Shown here piece by piece: positions 10,919 through 20,487 of a DNA stretch of 64,000 nucleotides. A model generated the notes under the pieces. That model worked only from the letters and a program-made list of their open reading frames with translations. It was not told where the DNA came from and made no database searches. This DNA is from Rana temporaria (taxonomy: Eukaryota; Chordata; Amphibia; Anura; Ranidae): NCBI RefSeq assembly GCF_905171775.1, contig NC_053491.1:401040838-401104837 (forward strand), written 5' to 3'. The translations under genes and the position numbers were made by a program. Every line of letters begins with the position of its first letter. The stretch's first letter is position 1.

Positions 10919-12012
10919 CGTCATAGAAGCGACGGGAGATCCGACTTGGATTCCCGCCAATTCTACACGCGTGCGGCGTTTGTTATGAATCCTGAGGGGG
11001 AAGTCCCCGCCGGATTTTAAATAAAAATCCGGCATGGGTCCCCCCCTCAGGAGCATACCGGGCCCTTAGGTCTGTTATGGGTTGTAAGGAGAGCCCCCCT
11101 ACGCCGAAAAAAACGGCGTAGGGGGTCCCCCTACAATCCATACCAGACCCGTATCCAAAGCACGCTACCCCGGCCAGCCAGGAAGGGAGTGGGGACGAGC
11201 GAGCGCCCCCCCCTCCTGAGCCGTACCAGGCTGCATGCCCTCAACATGGGGGGGTTGGGTGCTCTGGGGCAGGGGGGCGCACTGCGGCCCCCCACCTCAG
11301 AGCACCCTGTCCCCATGTTGATGAGGACAGGGCCCCTTCCCGACAACCCTGGCCGTTGGTTGTCGGGGTATGCGGGCGGGAGGCTTATCGGAATCTGGGA
11401 GCCCCCTTTAATAAGGGGGCCCCCAGATACCGGCCCCCCCACCCTAAGTGAATGAGTATGGGGTACATCGTACCCCTACCCATTCACCTGCAAGAAAAGT
11501 GGTAAAAACACAAATAAACCACACAGTGTATTAAAATATTTTATTTTCTGCTCCGGAGGCCGCCCCCTGTCTTCTTTATTAGCTCTTTTACCAGGGGGGG
11601 CTTCTTCTTTGACGTCTTCGGGTGGGTGGGGGCCGCCGTCTGGTTCTCTTCCACCGCCGGGGGGGGGTGGCTTTTAAAAAAGCCCCCACCCCCCCGGCGG
11701 GTTTCCTCCGGCGTCTTCGACGGGGCTCTTCTTCTTCCGCTATCCCGACGGGTCTTCTCCGCTATCCGGGGGGTCTCGCCGCTCTCCGCTGTTGACTCGT
11801 CGCACCCCGGTTCTTCGTCTCGCAGTCCGGTCCCTTCTTCCGTGCTGTACGTCTTCTTCCGCGCTGTGACGTCATGTTCTTCACTTCTCTTCTTCTCCCG
11901 ATGTTGACTCGCCGGTCCTCCTCGCTGAAATGACGGATGCGCGCCTTGCATCGGACCTATATAGGCCTCACAGTCCCATCATGCTCTGTACCTACCCATG
12001 TGATACCTACCA
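10919..12012 (-). repeat. Left arm of the palindromic insertion
   Basis: Reverse complement of the right arm. Landmarks read outward from the centre: CTATATAG at 11957-11964, TGACGTCA at 11867-11874, long GA-rich tracts, AATAAA-type sequences near 11539, GTGAATGGG around 11480, and the short hairpin ACGCCG-A7-CGGCGT at 11101-11118. An open frame of 136 codons (11951 to 11541, minus strand) starts just outside the TATA-like box. It is Lys/Arg/Glu/Pro-rich, low in complexity and resembles no family I know. Confidence 0.85.
11867..11964 (-). promoter_or_regulatory. Putative outward promoter, left arm (TATA-like + CRE-like)
   Basis: CTATATAG (11957-11964) and the palindromic octamer TGACGTCA (11867-11874), the consensus CREB/ATF site, lie about 90 bp apart. 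The arrangement is mirrored in the other arm and kept in the diverged copy at 56.5 kb. Promoter activity is inferred, not shown. Confidence 0.35.
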
Positions 12013-12014
12013 TG

Positions 12015-13112
12015 TGGTAGGTATCACATGGGTAGGTACAGAGCATGATGGGACTGTGAGGCCTATATAGGTCCGATGCAAGGCGCGCATCCGTCATTTC
12101 AGCGAGGAGGACCGGCGAGTCAACATCGGGAGAAGAAGAGAAGTGAAGAACATGACGTCACAGCGCGGAAGAAGACGTACAGCACAGAAGAAGGGACCGG
12201 ACTGCGAGACGAAGAACCGGGGTGCGACGAGTCAACAGCGGAGAGCGGCGAGACCCCCCGGATAGCGGAGAAGACCCGTCGGGATAGCGGAAGAAGAAGA
12301 GCCCCGCCGAAGACGCCGGAGGAAACCCGCCGGGGGGGTGGGGGCTTTTTTAAAAGCCACCCCCCCCCGGCGGTGGAAGAGAACCAGACAGCGGCCCCCA
12401 CCCACCCGAAGACGTCAAAGAAGAAGCCCCCCCTGGTAAAAGAGCTAATAAAGAAGACAGGGGGCGGCCTCCGGAGCAGAAAAATAAAATATTTTAATAC
12501 ACTGTGTGGTTTATTTGTGTTTTTACCACTTTTCTTGCAGGTGAATGGGTAGGGGTACGATGTACCCCATACTCATTCACTTAGGGTGGGGGGGCCGGTA
12601 TCTGGGGGCCCCCTTATTAAAGGGGGCTCCCAGATTCCGATAAGCCTCCCGCCCGCATACCCCGACAACCAACGGCCAGGGTTGTCGGGAAGGGGCCCTG
12701 TCCTCATCAACATGGGGACAGGGTGCTCTGAGGTGGGGGGCCGCAGTGCGCCCCCCTGCCCCAGAGCACCCAACCCCCCCATGTTGAGGGCATGCAGCCT
12801 GGTACGGCTCAGGAGGGGGGGGGGGGCGCTCGCTCGTCCCCACTCCCTTCCTGGCTGGCCGGGTAGCGTGCTTTGGATACGGGTCTGGTATGGATTGTAG
12901 GGGGACCCCCTACGCCGTTTTTTTCGGCGTAGGGGGGCTCTCCTTACAACCCATAACAGACCTAAGGGCCCGGTATGCTCCTGAGGGGGGGACCCATGCC
13001 GGATTTTTATTTAAAATCCGGCGGGGACTTCCCCCTCAGGATTCATAACAAACGCCGCACACGTGTAGAATTGGCGGGAATCCAAGTCGGATCTCCCGTC
13101 GCTTCTATGACG
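12015..13112 (+). repeat. Right arm of the palindromic insertion
   Basis: Mirror of the left arm. Carries CTATATAG at 12063-12070, TGACGTCA at 12153-12160, AATAAA at 12447-12452 and 12483-12488, and a pyrimidine tract ending TTTCTTGCAG at 12531-12540. A plus-strand frame from 12076 to 12552 has the same first 136 residues as the left-arm frame apart from one residue, then reads on past the arm's AT-rich part. The arm is more complete than the relative at 56.4 kb, where the frame is not kept, so coding is doubtful. Confidence 0.85.
12063..12160 (+). promoter_or_regulatory. Putative outward promoter, right arm (TATA-like + CRE-like)
   Basis: Mirror image of the left-arm site: CTATATAG at 12063-12070 and TGACGTCA at 12153-12160. 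Together the arms would give two divergent transcription units separated by about 100 bp. Confidence 0.35.
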
Positions 13113-13228
13113 CGCTTGCTGGGATGTGCTGTCACTATTCCAGTGAGTGTGAGATGTCGGCGAGATCTCGGCACCCTGTCGCCGAGTATCAGCGCGACGC
13201 TGTCCTGCTAAAAGCACAATATCACAAA

Positions 13229-13235
13229 CACCTAC
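13229..13235. repeat. Target-site duplication, right copy (CACCTAC)
   Basis: Partner of 10858-10864. The LINE endonuclease frame ends here at TAG (13234-13232, minus strand), one base inside the duplication. Confidence 0.8.
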
Positions 13236-14317
13236 TGTACCATGGCTTTCTCGACTCGACCTAACGCGAGGTCCCGGAGCGTTGACCGTACTAGGGTGAT
13301 GCGTTTGAGGAGCGTCAGGGAGGGGGAGGCCTGGAGGCGAGTCTCTAGGGCTCGGAGCTGCGTTTCCGCCAGCTGTCTAGCCGACTCGGCATTCCTCTTA
13401 AGGGCCGAGGAGATAGCCATACAGCGTCCCCTAATAACCGCTTTGTGGGCGGCCCACAGTGTGGTGGTGGAGATGTCCTGCGTGTCATTTTCGCTAAAGT
13501 AGAGTTGTAGGGCGGAGTCTATTTCCATTTTGGAGGGCGCGTGTTTCAGGAGAAAGTCGTTCAGACGCCAGTTATAGGGCCTGCGGGCGAGAGCGTTCAG
13601 GTCAAGGGTCAGGGTAATGGGGGCGTGGTCAGACCATGAGATGGGCAGAATTTGTGCGGAGTCAGTAACGCGTAACGTTGAGTTATTGACTAGAAAGTAG
13701 TCTATGCGTGAGTGCGTGTGGTGGGGGGACGAATAGAAGGTGAACTGGCGATCCCCCGGGTGGAGCGCCCTCCACGCGTCGAACAGAGCGTGCTTCCTCG
13801 TCAACTGACGAAAGAGCTTAGAGTCCCGCAGGCCCTTTGTCTGAGAGACTCGGGGGTTCACCACCAGGCGGTCCCAGGTCACCGAGTGAGGTAGGTTAAA
13901 GTCCCCCCCCACCACCAGTAGGCCGTGGGGGGATTTGGCCAGGCGGGCAAAGACTCGGCTCAGAAATCCGTGCTGATGTGCATTGGGGGCGTATAGGGTG
14001 CATAAAGTTACATCTCGTGAGTGCCATGTTCCCCTCACTATAATAAAGTGACCCAGGGGGTCAATGTAGGAGTCTGTGCAGGTGAAGGGGGTGCCCCGTT
14101 TAATCAAAATTGCGACCCCCGCCCGCTTACGTGAGCTGAAGGCCTGGTATATTGAGGGAAAGTACCTGGATGCAAATGTAAAGGAATCGCCCTTGGAGAA
14201 GTGCGACTCCTGTACCATTATGACCTCTGCCCCTGATTGCCTGAATTCCCTGAGTGCTAGATGACGTTTCCTGTTGGAGTTGAGCCTGTGTACATTTAAA
14301 GATAGCAACTTAGCCAT
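13232..14317 (-). pseudogene. L1 ORF2 part 1: AP-like endonuclease domain
   Basis: This is the N-terminal endonuclease of the LINE ORF2 protein, which nicks target DNA to prime reverse transcription. The 361-residue frame opens MAKLLSLNVHRLNS, the usual L1-type start with the conserved Asn at residue 8. Other catalytic residues are visible in order: Glu37 in VQESH, LYAPN (109-112), GGDFN with Asp139 and Asn141, SRIDYF with Asp206, and SDHAPI with Asp230 and His231. The set looks intact. The frame ends at a TAG lying inside the CACCTAC duplication, and the protein would otherwise continue at 10860. The start codon is 527 bp downstream of the ORF1 stop. Confidence 0.9.
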
Positions 14318-14844
14318 ACTGTGGGTGGAGAGATCGTGGGTTATACTTAGCTGGAGTCAAGCGCGCTGTATCTGGTTCCGGGAGGGCGAGTGGGGGGGGC
14401 CGCTGAGCCGACAGCCACCAAGGCGCACCGTCGGGTCCTGCCTGCACGGGAGAGGAGGGAGGGATATCTAGAAGGAAAAAAAGAGGTGAGAACAAGAAAA
14501 AGACATAAGGAGAGCACATCAACAATCAACAACGGGGGCCCAAGTGGCCCTAAGGCCCTCAGGTCCCAACAGTTCCTTAAAGACCGCCCGACCAGAGAGT
14601 CCAAAAATGTGGGTCGGGAGGACAAGGGGGTGGTGTGGAGAAACTCCACTGTGGGGGTTGGGGGGGGAAGGAACTCTCAGGCTATCAGCCATGGGGGGGT
14701 CCATAATCAGAAGGGCAGCCTCTTCGGCGTCTCGGCCGAGGCAAGCCCGATGTGTGGAGTAGGGGTGAAGCTGGGGCAACCGTGGGTAAAGTGATGGAGC
14801 GAAAGCAAAAAAACAAAACAAAACTGGGGGGCTTCAAGTGGCGC
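14318..14844 (-). other. Spacer between L1 ORF1 and ORF2
   Basis: About 527 bp without a supported gene. Several short frames exist on both strands but show no known motif. The spacer is within the same LINE, so it would be part of the bicistronic RNA. Confidence 0.6.
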
Positions 14845-16575
14845 TTACGCCGGCTCTTGTGGCCGGGGCATCCTTCTCAGGTGTGCTTGTGCCTGGGGGA
14901 GTTGCGGGCAGGGTCCCGGCCTCTGGGGCGTTTGTTCGGTGGGACTCTCTGCCAGACTACAGGTGGGGGGGGGCGGTGTGGCCACAAGGTCCCAATCCGG
15001 TAGACGGGGGACAGGAATGTCCAGAGTCCTGCAGAAGTCGTCCAGGTCCTCTGGGTAGCGTAGGGTGGCGGAGGTCCCCTGGTGGTTGGCGGATAGGCTG
15101 AAGGGGAAGCCCCAACGATACACAATGTCCTTGTCCTGTAATGTGCGGAGCAGGGGTTGTAGCAGACGTCGTTTCTGCAGAGTGATCCAGGAGAGATCCG
15201 GGTAGAGCTGCAGGGGGTTGTTGTCAAAGACCAGGTTGCGCATGGGATGGGCTTTGCGCATTATGTTTTCCTTCAGTGGGTATGAGTTTACGCGGCATAT
15301 AACGTCCCGTGGTTTAGAGGCTGGTCCCTTTGGCTTGAGGGCTCGATGGGCCCTGTCCATCTGGATGGTCTTGTCTGTTGGTTCCCCCAATATTTCGTTG
15401 AATAAGTTCTGAAGGGTGAGCTGTAGGTCTTCTGCCCCGTCCGCTTCAGGGAGTCCGCGTATGCGGATGTTGTTGCGGCGCCCCCTGTTGTCCAGGTCTT
15501 CCATATGCCGCTGCATGTCTCTTAGCATGAGACGGTGGTCTGACGCCTGAGTCTGGGTGCGGTGTACCGCCAGTTTAGTCTCCTGAATCTCTTCCTCAGC
15601 CATTTCCATTCTGTCATTTAAGTGTTTGAGGCCCGTTTGTAATACTTGAATTTCAGCGTGGCAGGTCGCCTTGACGTCCTCAACAAGCTGTTTAAAGTCC
15701 TCTTTCGTGGGAATGGCCTGCAAGTAAGATTGCCATGGTGGGGGGGGATGGTATGAAGGTCCCCTGACATCATACATAGGCTGCAGTGGATCTGTGGGGG
15801 ATGGATGGCGGATGGAAGCTGGTTCCCTGTGCTGTCTGGCCTCGAGGGGGGGTTGCTGGGGTAGGTACCATGAATTGGACCAGGCCTCAGCCTGATCCAC
15901 TGGTGGAGTAGGGGCCCTCTTCTGCCAGGGAGCGCTGGTGGTGGCCATGGAGGCATATGATGGGGGAGAGATCCCCTGCTGATCTCCGATCCCCGGATGG
16001 ATGACCGGATGGATCTGTCCCTGAGCAGTAGGGAAGGTAGGGTCTGGTCTGATGCCAGCAGAGGAGCTGCCATGCTCTGAGGGCTCCGTAGAGGCCTGGG
16101 TGCTTGTGGAGGCTTGTAGGGCCGGGAAATCCTCCTCAAACGTGGGTGATGGGGTGAGCTGGGAGCCGCTTTGCTGCTCAGGGTCTGGGGCTGTACGTAG
16201 CAGGCGGGGGAAGGCCTCGGTGCATTGGGTGTCCTGCTCTGGAGAGGGGAGGGGGGCTGCGGCCTGTGCCTCGTGGTCCGCCGCGGGGGGGTGGGGGTGC
16301 TGCGGTCCACTCACCCATGTCTGTGATCCATCCGGGCCCGGAGATGGAGCGATGGTCCGCGGTCGGGTTGAGGATGGCTCCGGATGGTAAGGCGGGGAGG
16401 TGCGGGGAGAAGAGGCTCCCGTTCTGAGGGTGGACGCGTCCGGCGCCATCTTGTCCCCTCCGCCCGGCGGCATTTCGGGCGCTTTAAAGTACTTTTGCAG
16501 GGTCGTAGCGGAGCCCGGCGGGGGTTGAGATGATCCCCTTGCTTTGCTGGATCTTGTGGTCCGCGATCCGCCCAT
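14845..16575 (-). CDS. L1 ORF1 protein (RNA-binding chaperone), 576 aa
   Basis: ORF1p of L1-type elements is an RNA-binding trimeric protein that packages the LINE RNA. The N-terminal half (about residues 1-290) is Pro/Ser/Gln-rich and likely disordered. Residues about 295-360 form a heptad-like coiled coil (LKHLNDRMEMAEEEIQETKL). At about residue 363 comes RRNNIRIRGLPEADG, the hallmark start of the L1 ORF1 RRM domain, followed by a C-terminal-domain-like segment with DRAHRAL and PRDVICRVNSYPLKE. A Pro-rich tail closes it. At 576 residues it is longer than mammalian ORF1p (about 340-360), mainly through the N-terminal region. The frame is uninterrupted, unlike ORF2, so this part of the element is young or recently constrained. 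The ATG at 16575 follows a leader of only about 100 bp. Confidence 0.88.
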   Translation of the reverse strand: MGGSRTTRSSKARGSSQPPPGSATTLQKYFKAPEMPPGGGDKMAPDASTLRTGASSPRTSPPYHPEPSSTRPRTIAPSPGPDGSQTWVSGPQHPHPPAADHEAQAAAPLPSPEQDTQCTEAFPRLLRTAPDPEQQSGSQLTPSPTFEEDFPALQASTSTQASTEPSEHGSSSAGIRPDPTFPTAQGQIHPVIHPGIGDQQGISPPSYASMATTSAPWQKRAPTPPVDQAEAWSNSWYLPQQPPLEARQHREPASIRHPSPTDPLQPMYDVRGPSYHPPPPWQSYLQAIPTKEDFKQLVEDVKATCHAEIQVLQTGLKHLNDRMEMAEEEIQETKLAVHRTQTQASDHRLMLRDMQRHMEDLDNRGRRNNIRIRGLPEADGAEDLQLTLQNLFNEILGEPTDKTIQMDRAHRALKPKGPASKPRDVICRVNSYPLKENIMRKAHPMRNLVFDNNPLQLYPDLSWITLQKRRLLQPLLRTLQDKDIVYRWGFPFSLSANHQGTSATLRYPEDLDDFCRTLDIPVPRLPDWDLVATPPPPTCSLAESPTEQTPQRPGPCPQLPQAQAHLRRMPRPQEPA

Positions 16576-16674
16576 GGATGGCGGCGAATACCCCCGGTTT
16601 AGTGCCTATAAGCTGCGGGCTGGAGAGGAGCTCTCAGGGGTTGCTTCCTTCCAGGCTGGCTTCCGGTCACGCCC
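16576..16674 (-). other. L1 5' leader
   Basis: About 99 bp between the element's 5' end, marked by the target-site duplication, and the ORF1 ATG. It is GC-rich. LINE promoters usually sit here, but no specific box is evident. Confidence 0.5.
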
Positions 16675-16691
16675 CTAGACAATGCTATCTT

Positions 16692-18321
16692 ATAGTGAAA
16701 CGTATGTCGGGAGGTAGACGTGTTGACCTCATCGCTCTGAATGGAGATCGCATGCTGGCCGGCTCTCCATTGTCCTATACGGATGTTTGTTACTCTTTTA
16801 AACTGTAAGTTGCCATTTTGGTTATTAAATCTGATTCACCATATGATACACACTTTGTGAGTCTCTCTTCATTTTGGGTATCGACGCTGAGCTTCGCGGC
16901 CTTTGTGCCCATTGAGTTTGTTCCATCTGATCGCTCGCTTTCCCTGCCATTGGAGAATGCTATCTATTGGGAAAACGTCCAATACTTTTGGCCCATTACA
17001 GCTTACCTCTGGTAAGCATAGAACTGTGGTGCACAGGTGTGATTGGTGACACATTGTGGTTCTGCTGTTTACTCGCACAGGATTTCTATTTGCTCACTGG
17101 TTGCTGCACTGTGTATCTTACTATAGGACTATCATATTGATTCATCAGTATTGGATATTCCTTTTTCCTTTTTTGTTGGTTCACATATGGACTATATATG
17201 CACTTTGATTTATATATATTATATATTTTTTTTTCTTTATGTTTCACATCACATTGGTTATTGATTTGTCAGCTTTGATACTCATGGTAATTCACTTTAT
17301 AATTTTTTGTGTTGCGCAGCTCTACTTTTTCTTTTTTGGGGTTTTACCATCCCCTATTCTATCCAAATTCTTCAATCATATTGACTGTTTTTTGTCATCT
17401 CCACCCACTGCCAGACAAGTTTATGATTTTTCCAGGATGGACATACAGACAAACTTAAGCAGGTGAAGGGGCCTAGACTCACCTGCCTTTTTTAATATGC
17501 CATTTTACATATATTGGAAACTAAAAGCTGTGGACTTTTAAGCAACTCTCATCTCGTCTGAGCAAAACAGAAGGCTTCTGGGTGTCTTGTTGGTGAACAT
17601 CTTTCATTACAGACATAACTGTGTAAGATATGGTGAAGGTGAAAGACAAACATGTTTATAATTTATAAAATTACTTTCAGCATGTGTTTGCAGAAATAAT
17701 TCCACGGCACAATTCCACAGCAGCAGACAAGTGGCTACTCGGTAACGGAGAATTCAGCAGTGAGAGAAAGGTTTTCCTTGTTCTTTTGAAAAGAAAGTCA
17801 CTTTAATTACATTGAACACTGTGAGGTTATCTCTCCTGTCACCAGCTTCACATCAACTGAGCGCCAAGAGCATGTTGACATGAGAAATTATTTAGTTTGT
17901 GACTGGAGGTATTTGCATAAAGATGCCTCTTGTTTTTCCACCAGTGAACATGTGTGTGTGGCTTGTAAATTCTGTTCTTACAGTATGTAACCCTTTCCGC
18001 TTGCTGGGCAGAGTTTGTAGCACAAATGCTCACATTTACAGAGATGAGCAAATGGGCTGTGATTTGTTTCCGAAGATGATGGCAGAATTATTCTGTAGCG
18101 TTAAACTGTTTTAAATTTGGCATTACAATTTTTGTTCCCAGAAACAGTGCTTAAAGAGACAACCCTATGTCTAACCAGATAAGTATACTAAGTGATGGTA
18201 CTTACATATCGATAAGTCAGGCTTGCTGTGTAGTTTCATTTTTACTCCCCTGCAATGCTAAATATAGTCTTTATATTTTTAAGCCACTCAGAGGCTGTGT
18301 CCTGTACAGAATTTCCAATAC
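16692..18321. other. Non-coding DNA, pre-insertion target of the L1
   Basis: Text from 16692 continues the sequence interrupted at 7762 and is probably older repeat DNA. No recognised domain occurs in the open frames. AT-rich tracts dominate 17150-17350. Confidence 0.4.
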
Positions 18322-18356
18322 CTTCCCTCCCCAACCCTGGCATCAACTCAGTGGAA

Positions 18357-18444
18357 CCCTGGAATGCAGCCTCACCAGTGCCCAGGAATGCAGCCTCACC
18401 TGTGCCCAACAATGCAGCCTCACCAGTGCCCAGCACTGCACCCC
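18357..18444. repeat. 24-bp minisatellite, about 4 copies
   Basis: Units such as AATGCAGCCTCACCAGTGCC with 4 more bases. Shares its core with the arrays at 5.6 and 48.8 kb. One unit also survives in reverse orientation at 25.70 kb. Confidence 0.75.
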
Positions 18445-18449
18445 CTCTG

Positions 18450-19127
18450 TAGTGTCCTCTGTCCCCTGCACCACCCACTGTAGTGGCCTCTGCACCCCCA
18501 CTGTAGTGCCCTCTGTTCTCTGCAACCCCCACTGTAATGTCATCTGTCCCCTGCACCCCCCACTATAGTGTCCCCTGTCCACTGCACCCCCCAATGTAGT
18601 GTCCTCTGTCCCCTGCACCCTCCCACTTTAGTATCCTCTGTCCCCTGCACCCCCACTGTTGTGCCCCCTCTGTCCCCTGCACCCCCCACTGTAGTGTCCC
18701 CTGACCCCCCACTGTAGTGTCTTCTGTCCCCTGCACTACTGTAGTGCCATCTGTCCCCTGAACCCCCACTATAATGCCCTCTGTCCCCTGCACCCTCCCA
18801 CTGTAGTGTCCTCTGTCCCCTGCACCCCCCACTGAAGTGTCCTCTGTCCCCTGCACCCTCCACTGTAGTGCCCTCTGTCCCCTGCACCCCCACTGTTGTG
18901 CCTCCTCTGTCCCCTGCACCCCCACTGTTGTGCCCCCTCTGTCCCCTGCACCCCCCACTGTAGTGTCCCCTGACCCCCCACTGTAGTGTCTTCTGTCCCC
19001 TGCACTACTGTAGTGCCATCTGTCCCCTGAGCCCCCACTATAATGCCCTCTGTCCCCTGCACCCTCCCACTGTAGTGTCCTCTGTCCCCTGCACCCCCTA
19101 CTATAGTGTCCTCTGTCCCCTGCACCC
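18450..19127. repeat. ~30-bp minisatellite with higher-order duplication
   Basis: Units read roughly CTGTCCCCTGCACCCCCCAC then TGTAGTGTCCT. A block of about 180 bp beginning at 18652 recurs at 18921 with, by eye, a single substitution over most of its length, giving a 269-bp offset. The minus strand has frames of 117-192 codons that are by-products of the repeat. Confidence 0.85.
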
Positions 19128-19211
19128 CACCCCACAAACACACTCTATATGTATAACTCTCCTACCTTACACAGGTGTACAGCAAGCAGAGCAGCAGAGA
19201 TCGACATCACA

Positions 19212-19366
19212 GAGCTGGATGGGGGGGGACTACTGAAGTTAACTTTTTACATTAACATGCTGGTGATTGGTTGCTAGGATCGCCTGGCAACCAATCACCT
19301 GCTGTTTAATGTAAAAGTTAATTCCAGCAGTTCCTTCCCCCGTACAGCCCTGTGATACTGGCCATT
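19212..19366. repeat. Inverted repeat in the 18.3-kb hAT-like element
   Basis: CACAGAGCTGGATGGGGG near 19209 pairs with CCCCCGTACAGCCCTGTG near 19337, and GGTGATTGGTTGCTAGGA pairs with GGCAACCAATCACC, giving arms of about 70 bp centred near 19287. The same sequences occur at 25.07-25.19 kb. Confidence 0.7.
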
Positions 19367-19495
19367 CACCGCTGTCCAATGAAGAAGACATTCAGCTCTG
19401 GTGGTGCCGAGAGCCGCTGATTTCGGACCCCTGCCCTAGAGTCTTAGGGCTATGAGCCCCAGTAGTCACCCCCTAGCAACGCCACTGCTTCCCAC

Positions 19496-20043
19496 CTCTT
19501 AGATCCTTTGCTAGCACAATTGAATACATTGTACAACCATTCATCTGCTTAGGTCCTACAGAAGATCTTTTGTGTGCAAACTATAATAACATCGTAATCT
19601 ACAGATTAGACACACTCCTCCATGGCAAAAGAGTTACTCTACACCAGATGATGCATTCTTTGCTGTTTAACATTCTCATGCCATCATGGCTTCTTTTGAA
19701 GGTCTCTAGACGCCTTGAAAATCCTGGGGGAACATGGTCTCTGGTTCCACGTTCCCTCAAAAACTGGCAACTGTAAATTCTTCATAAGCAGGACTTGGTT
19801 ATCTCTCACATGCTGTAGAAAGTTGTTTCTTCGTCAACTGCAACTGTAGAATTAACTCTTCAACTGAAAAAACAACCCTTTCTCTCTTAATTAGATTTGC
19901 TACACGATGGTGTAAAAAAACACCAATACTAGTTAAATACACTTTGTACTGGGGCAATATGCAGCTTTTACTTTGAAAAAAACGGTGTTTAGTTGTATTC
20001 TAATGTTGTTCTGGTAGCTGCTGTGGGAAAGTTGGGAAAAGTA
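19496..20043. other. Non-coding stretch, nothing recognised
   Basis: No gene, RNA or repeat boundary seen. Confidence 0.4.
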
Positions 20044-20046
20044 TTA

Positions 20047-20484
20047 TGCCGCGTACACACCATCACTTTATGTGATGAAAAAAAACGACACTTTCTGTGA
20101 AGTAAAAAATGACGTTTTTGAAACTTCAATTTTCAAAGACGAAGTTGCCTACACACCATCGTTTTTCTCACAATGTTCTTGCAAAGTGAGGTTACGTTCC
20201 ACCACGTTTTACCATTGAAGCTTGCTTCATAAGTAGCTTCTGGGCATGCGTGGATGAAAAAATGTCTTAGAAAACAAAGTTTTTTGCTACACACGGTCAA
20301 TTTCTGTGAAGTAAAAAGTGCACTTTTGAAAAACGACACATAAAATTGAAGCATGCTTCAATTTTTTTTGGTCGTTTTTTACAAGACATAAAACGACATT
20401 TTCCCCCACACACAGTCAATTAAAGTGACGTTTTTAAAAACGTCATTTTTTTTCATCACATAAAGTGATGGTGTGTACGCGGCA
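20047..20484. mobile_element. Harbinger-like MITE (TTA target), 438 bp
   Basis: TTA at 20044-20046 and 20485-20487. The inverted ends are nearly perfect for about 40 bp, starting TGCCGCGTACACACCATCAC on both strands and continuing TTTATGTGATGAAAAAAAA. No coding capacity. Confidence 0.85.
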
Positions 20485-20487
20485 TTA

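Larger units (their letters stand above)
10865..13228. mobile_element. 2.36-kb palindromic (foldback-like) insertion in L1 ORF2
   Basis: The insertion is bounded by a 7-bp direct repeat, CACCTAC. Two arms of about 1.09 kb (10919-12012 and 12015-13112) mirror each other around a 2-bp centre at 12013-12014, and by eye differ only by a few substitutions and G-run lengths. The arms are not terminal: 54 bp of unique DNA with its own hairpin (CCATCGCGG / CCGCGATGG) lies on the left and about 116 bp on the right, ending GCACAATATCACAAA. The outermost bases do not form an obvious inverted repeat. No transposase is present. I cannot assign a superfamily. A 7-bp duplication would be unusual for hAT (8) or Mutator (9-10). 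Two diverged one-arm relatives occur at 55.9-57.4 kb. Confidence 0.8.
7779..16674 (-). mobile_element. Complete L1/Tx1-group LINE, split by a 2.36-kb insertion
   Basis: A 17-bp target-site duplication, CTAGACAAYGCTATCTT, flanks the element at 7762-7778 and 16675-16691 with one mismatch. The element runs on the minus strand: a short 5' leader (16576-16674), ORF1 (14845-16575), a spacer of about 527 bp, ORF2 (8090-14317, interrupted), a 3' UTR (7780-8089) and a short terminal poly(A) (T-run at 7777-7786). Without the insertion it would be about 6.5 kb, normal for an L1-type element. Both 5' and 3' ends are present, which is unusual because most LINE copies are 5'-truncated. ORF2 is no longer functional. 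Confidence 0.9.
18330..19487 (-). mobile_element. hAT-like element with minisatellite, inverted relative to 24.9 kb
   Basis: The right end, reverse complemented, reads CAGTGGCGTTGCTAGGGGGT, close to CAGTGGCATCGCTAGGGGGT at 24888, and the next bases (GACTACTGGGGCT) also match. The flanks CTTCCCTC (18322-18329) and CTTCCCAC (19488-19495) could be an 8-bp duplication with one mismatch. The left terminus is less clear. Inside are a 24-bp minisatellite, a ~30-bp minisatellite and an inverted repeat, in the same order as the 24.9-kb element but reversed. Confidence 0.6.

Noticed and set aside
11541..12552. Divergent 136- and 158-codon charged frames in the palindrome arms
   Set aside because: Low-complexity Lys/Arg/Glu/Pro sequence, identical only because the arms are identical, and the frame is broken in the relative at 56.4 kb. 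Not called as genes.
10865..13228. Helitron or LTR identity for the palindromic insertion
   Set aside because: No 5'-TC/3'-CTRR ends and a 7-bp duplication is present, which Helitrons lack. No direct terminal repeats, primer-binding site or polyprotein are seen for an LTR element.
18540..19143. Minus-strand Gly/Asp/Arg-rich frames of 117-192 codons
   Set aside because: Repeat translation of the 30-bp minisatellite; multiple frames open in parallel.
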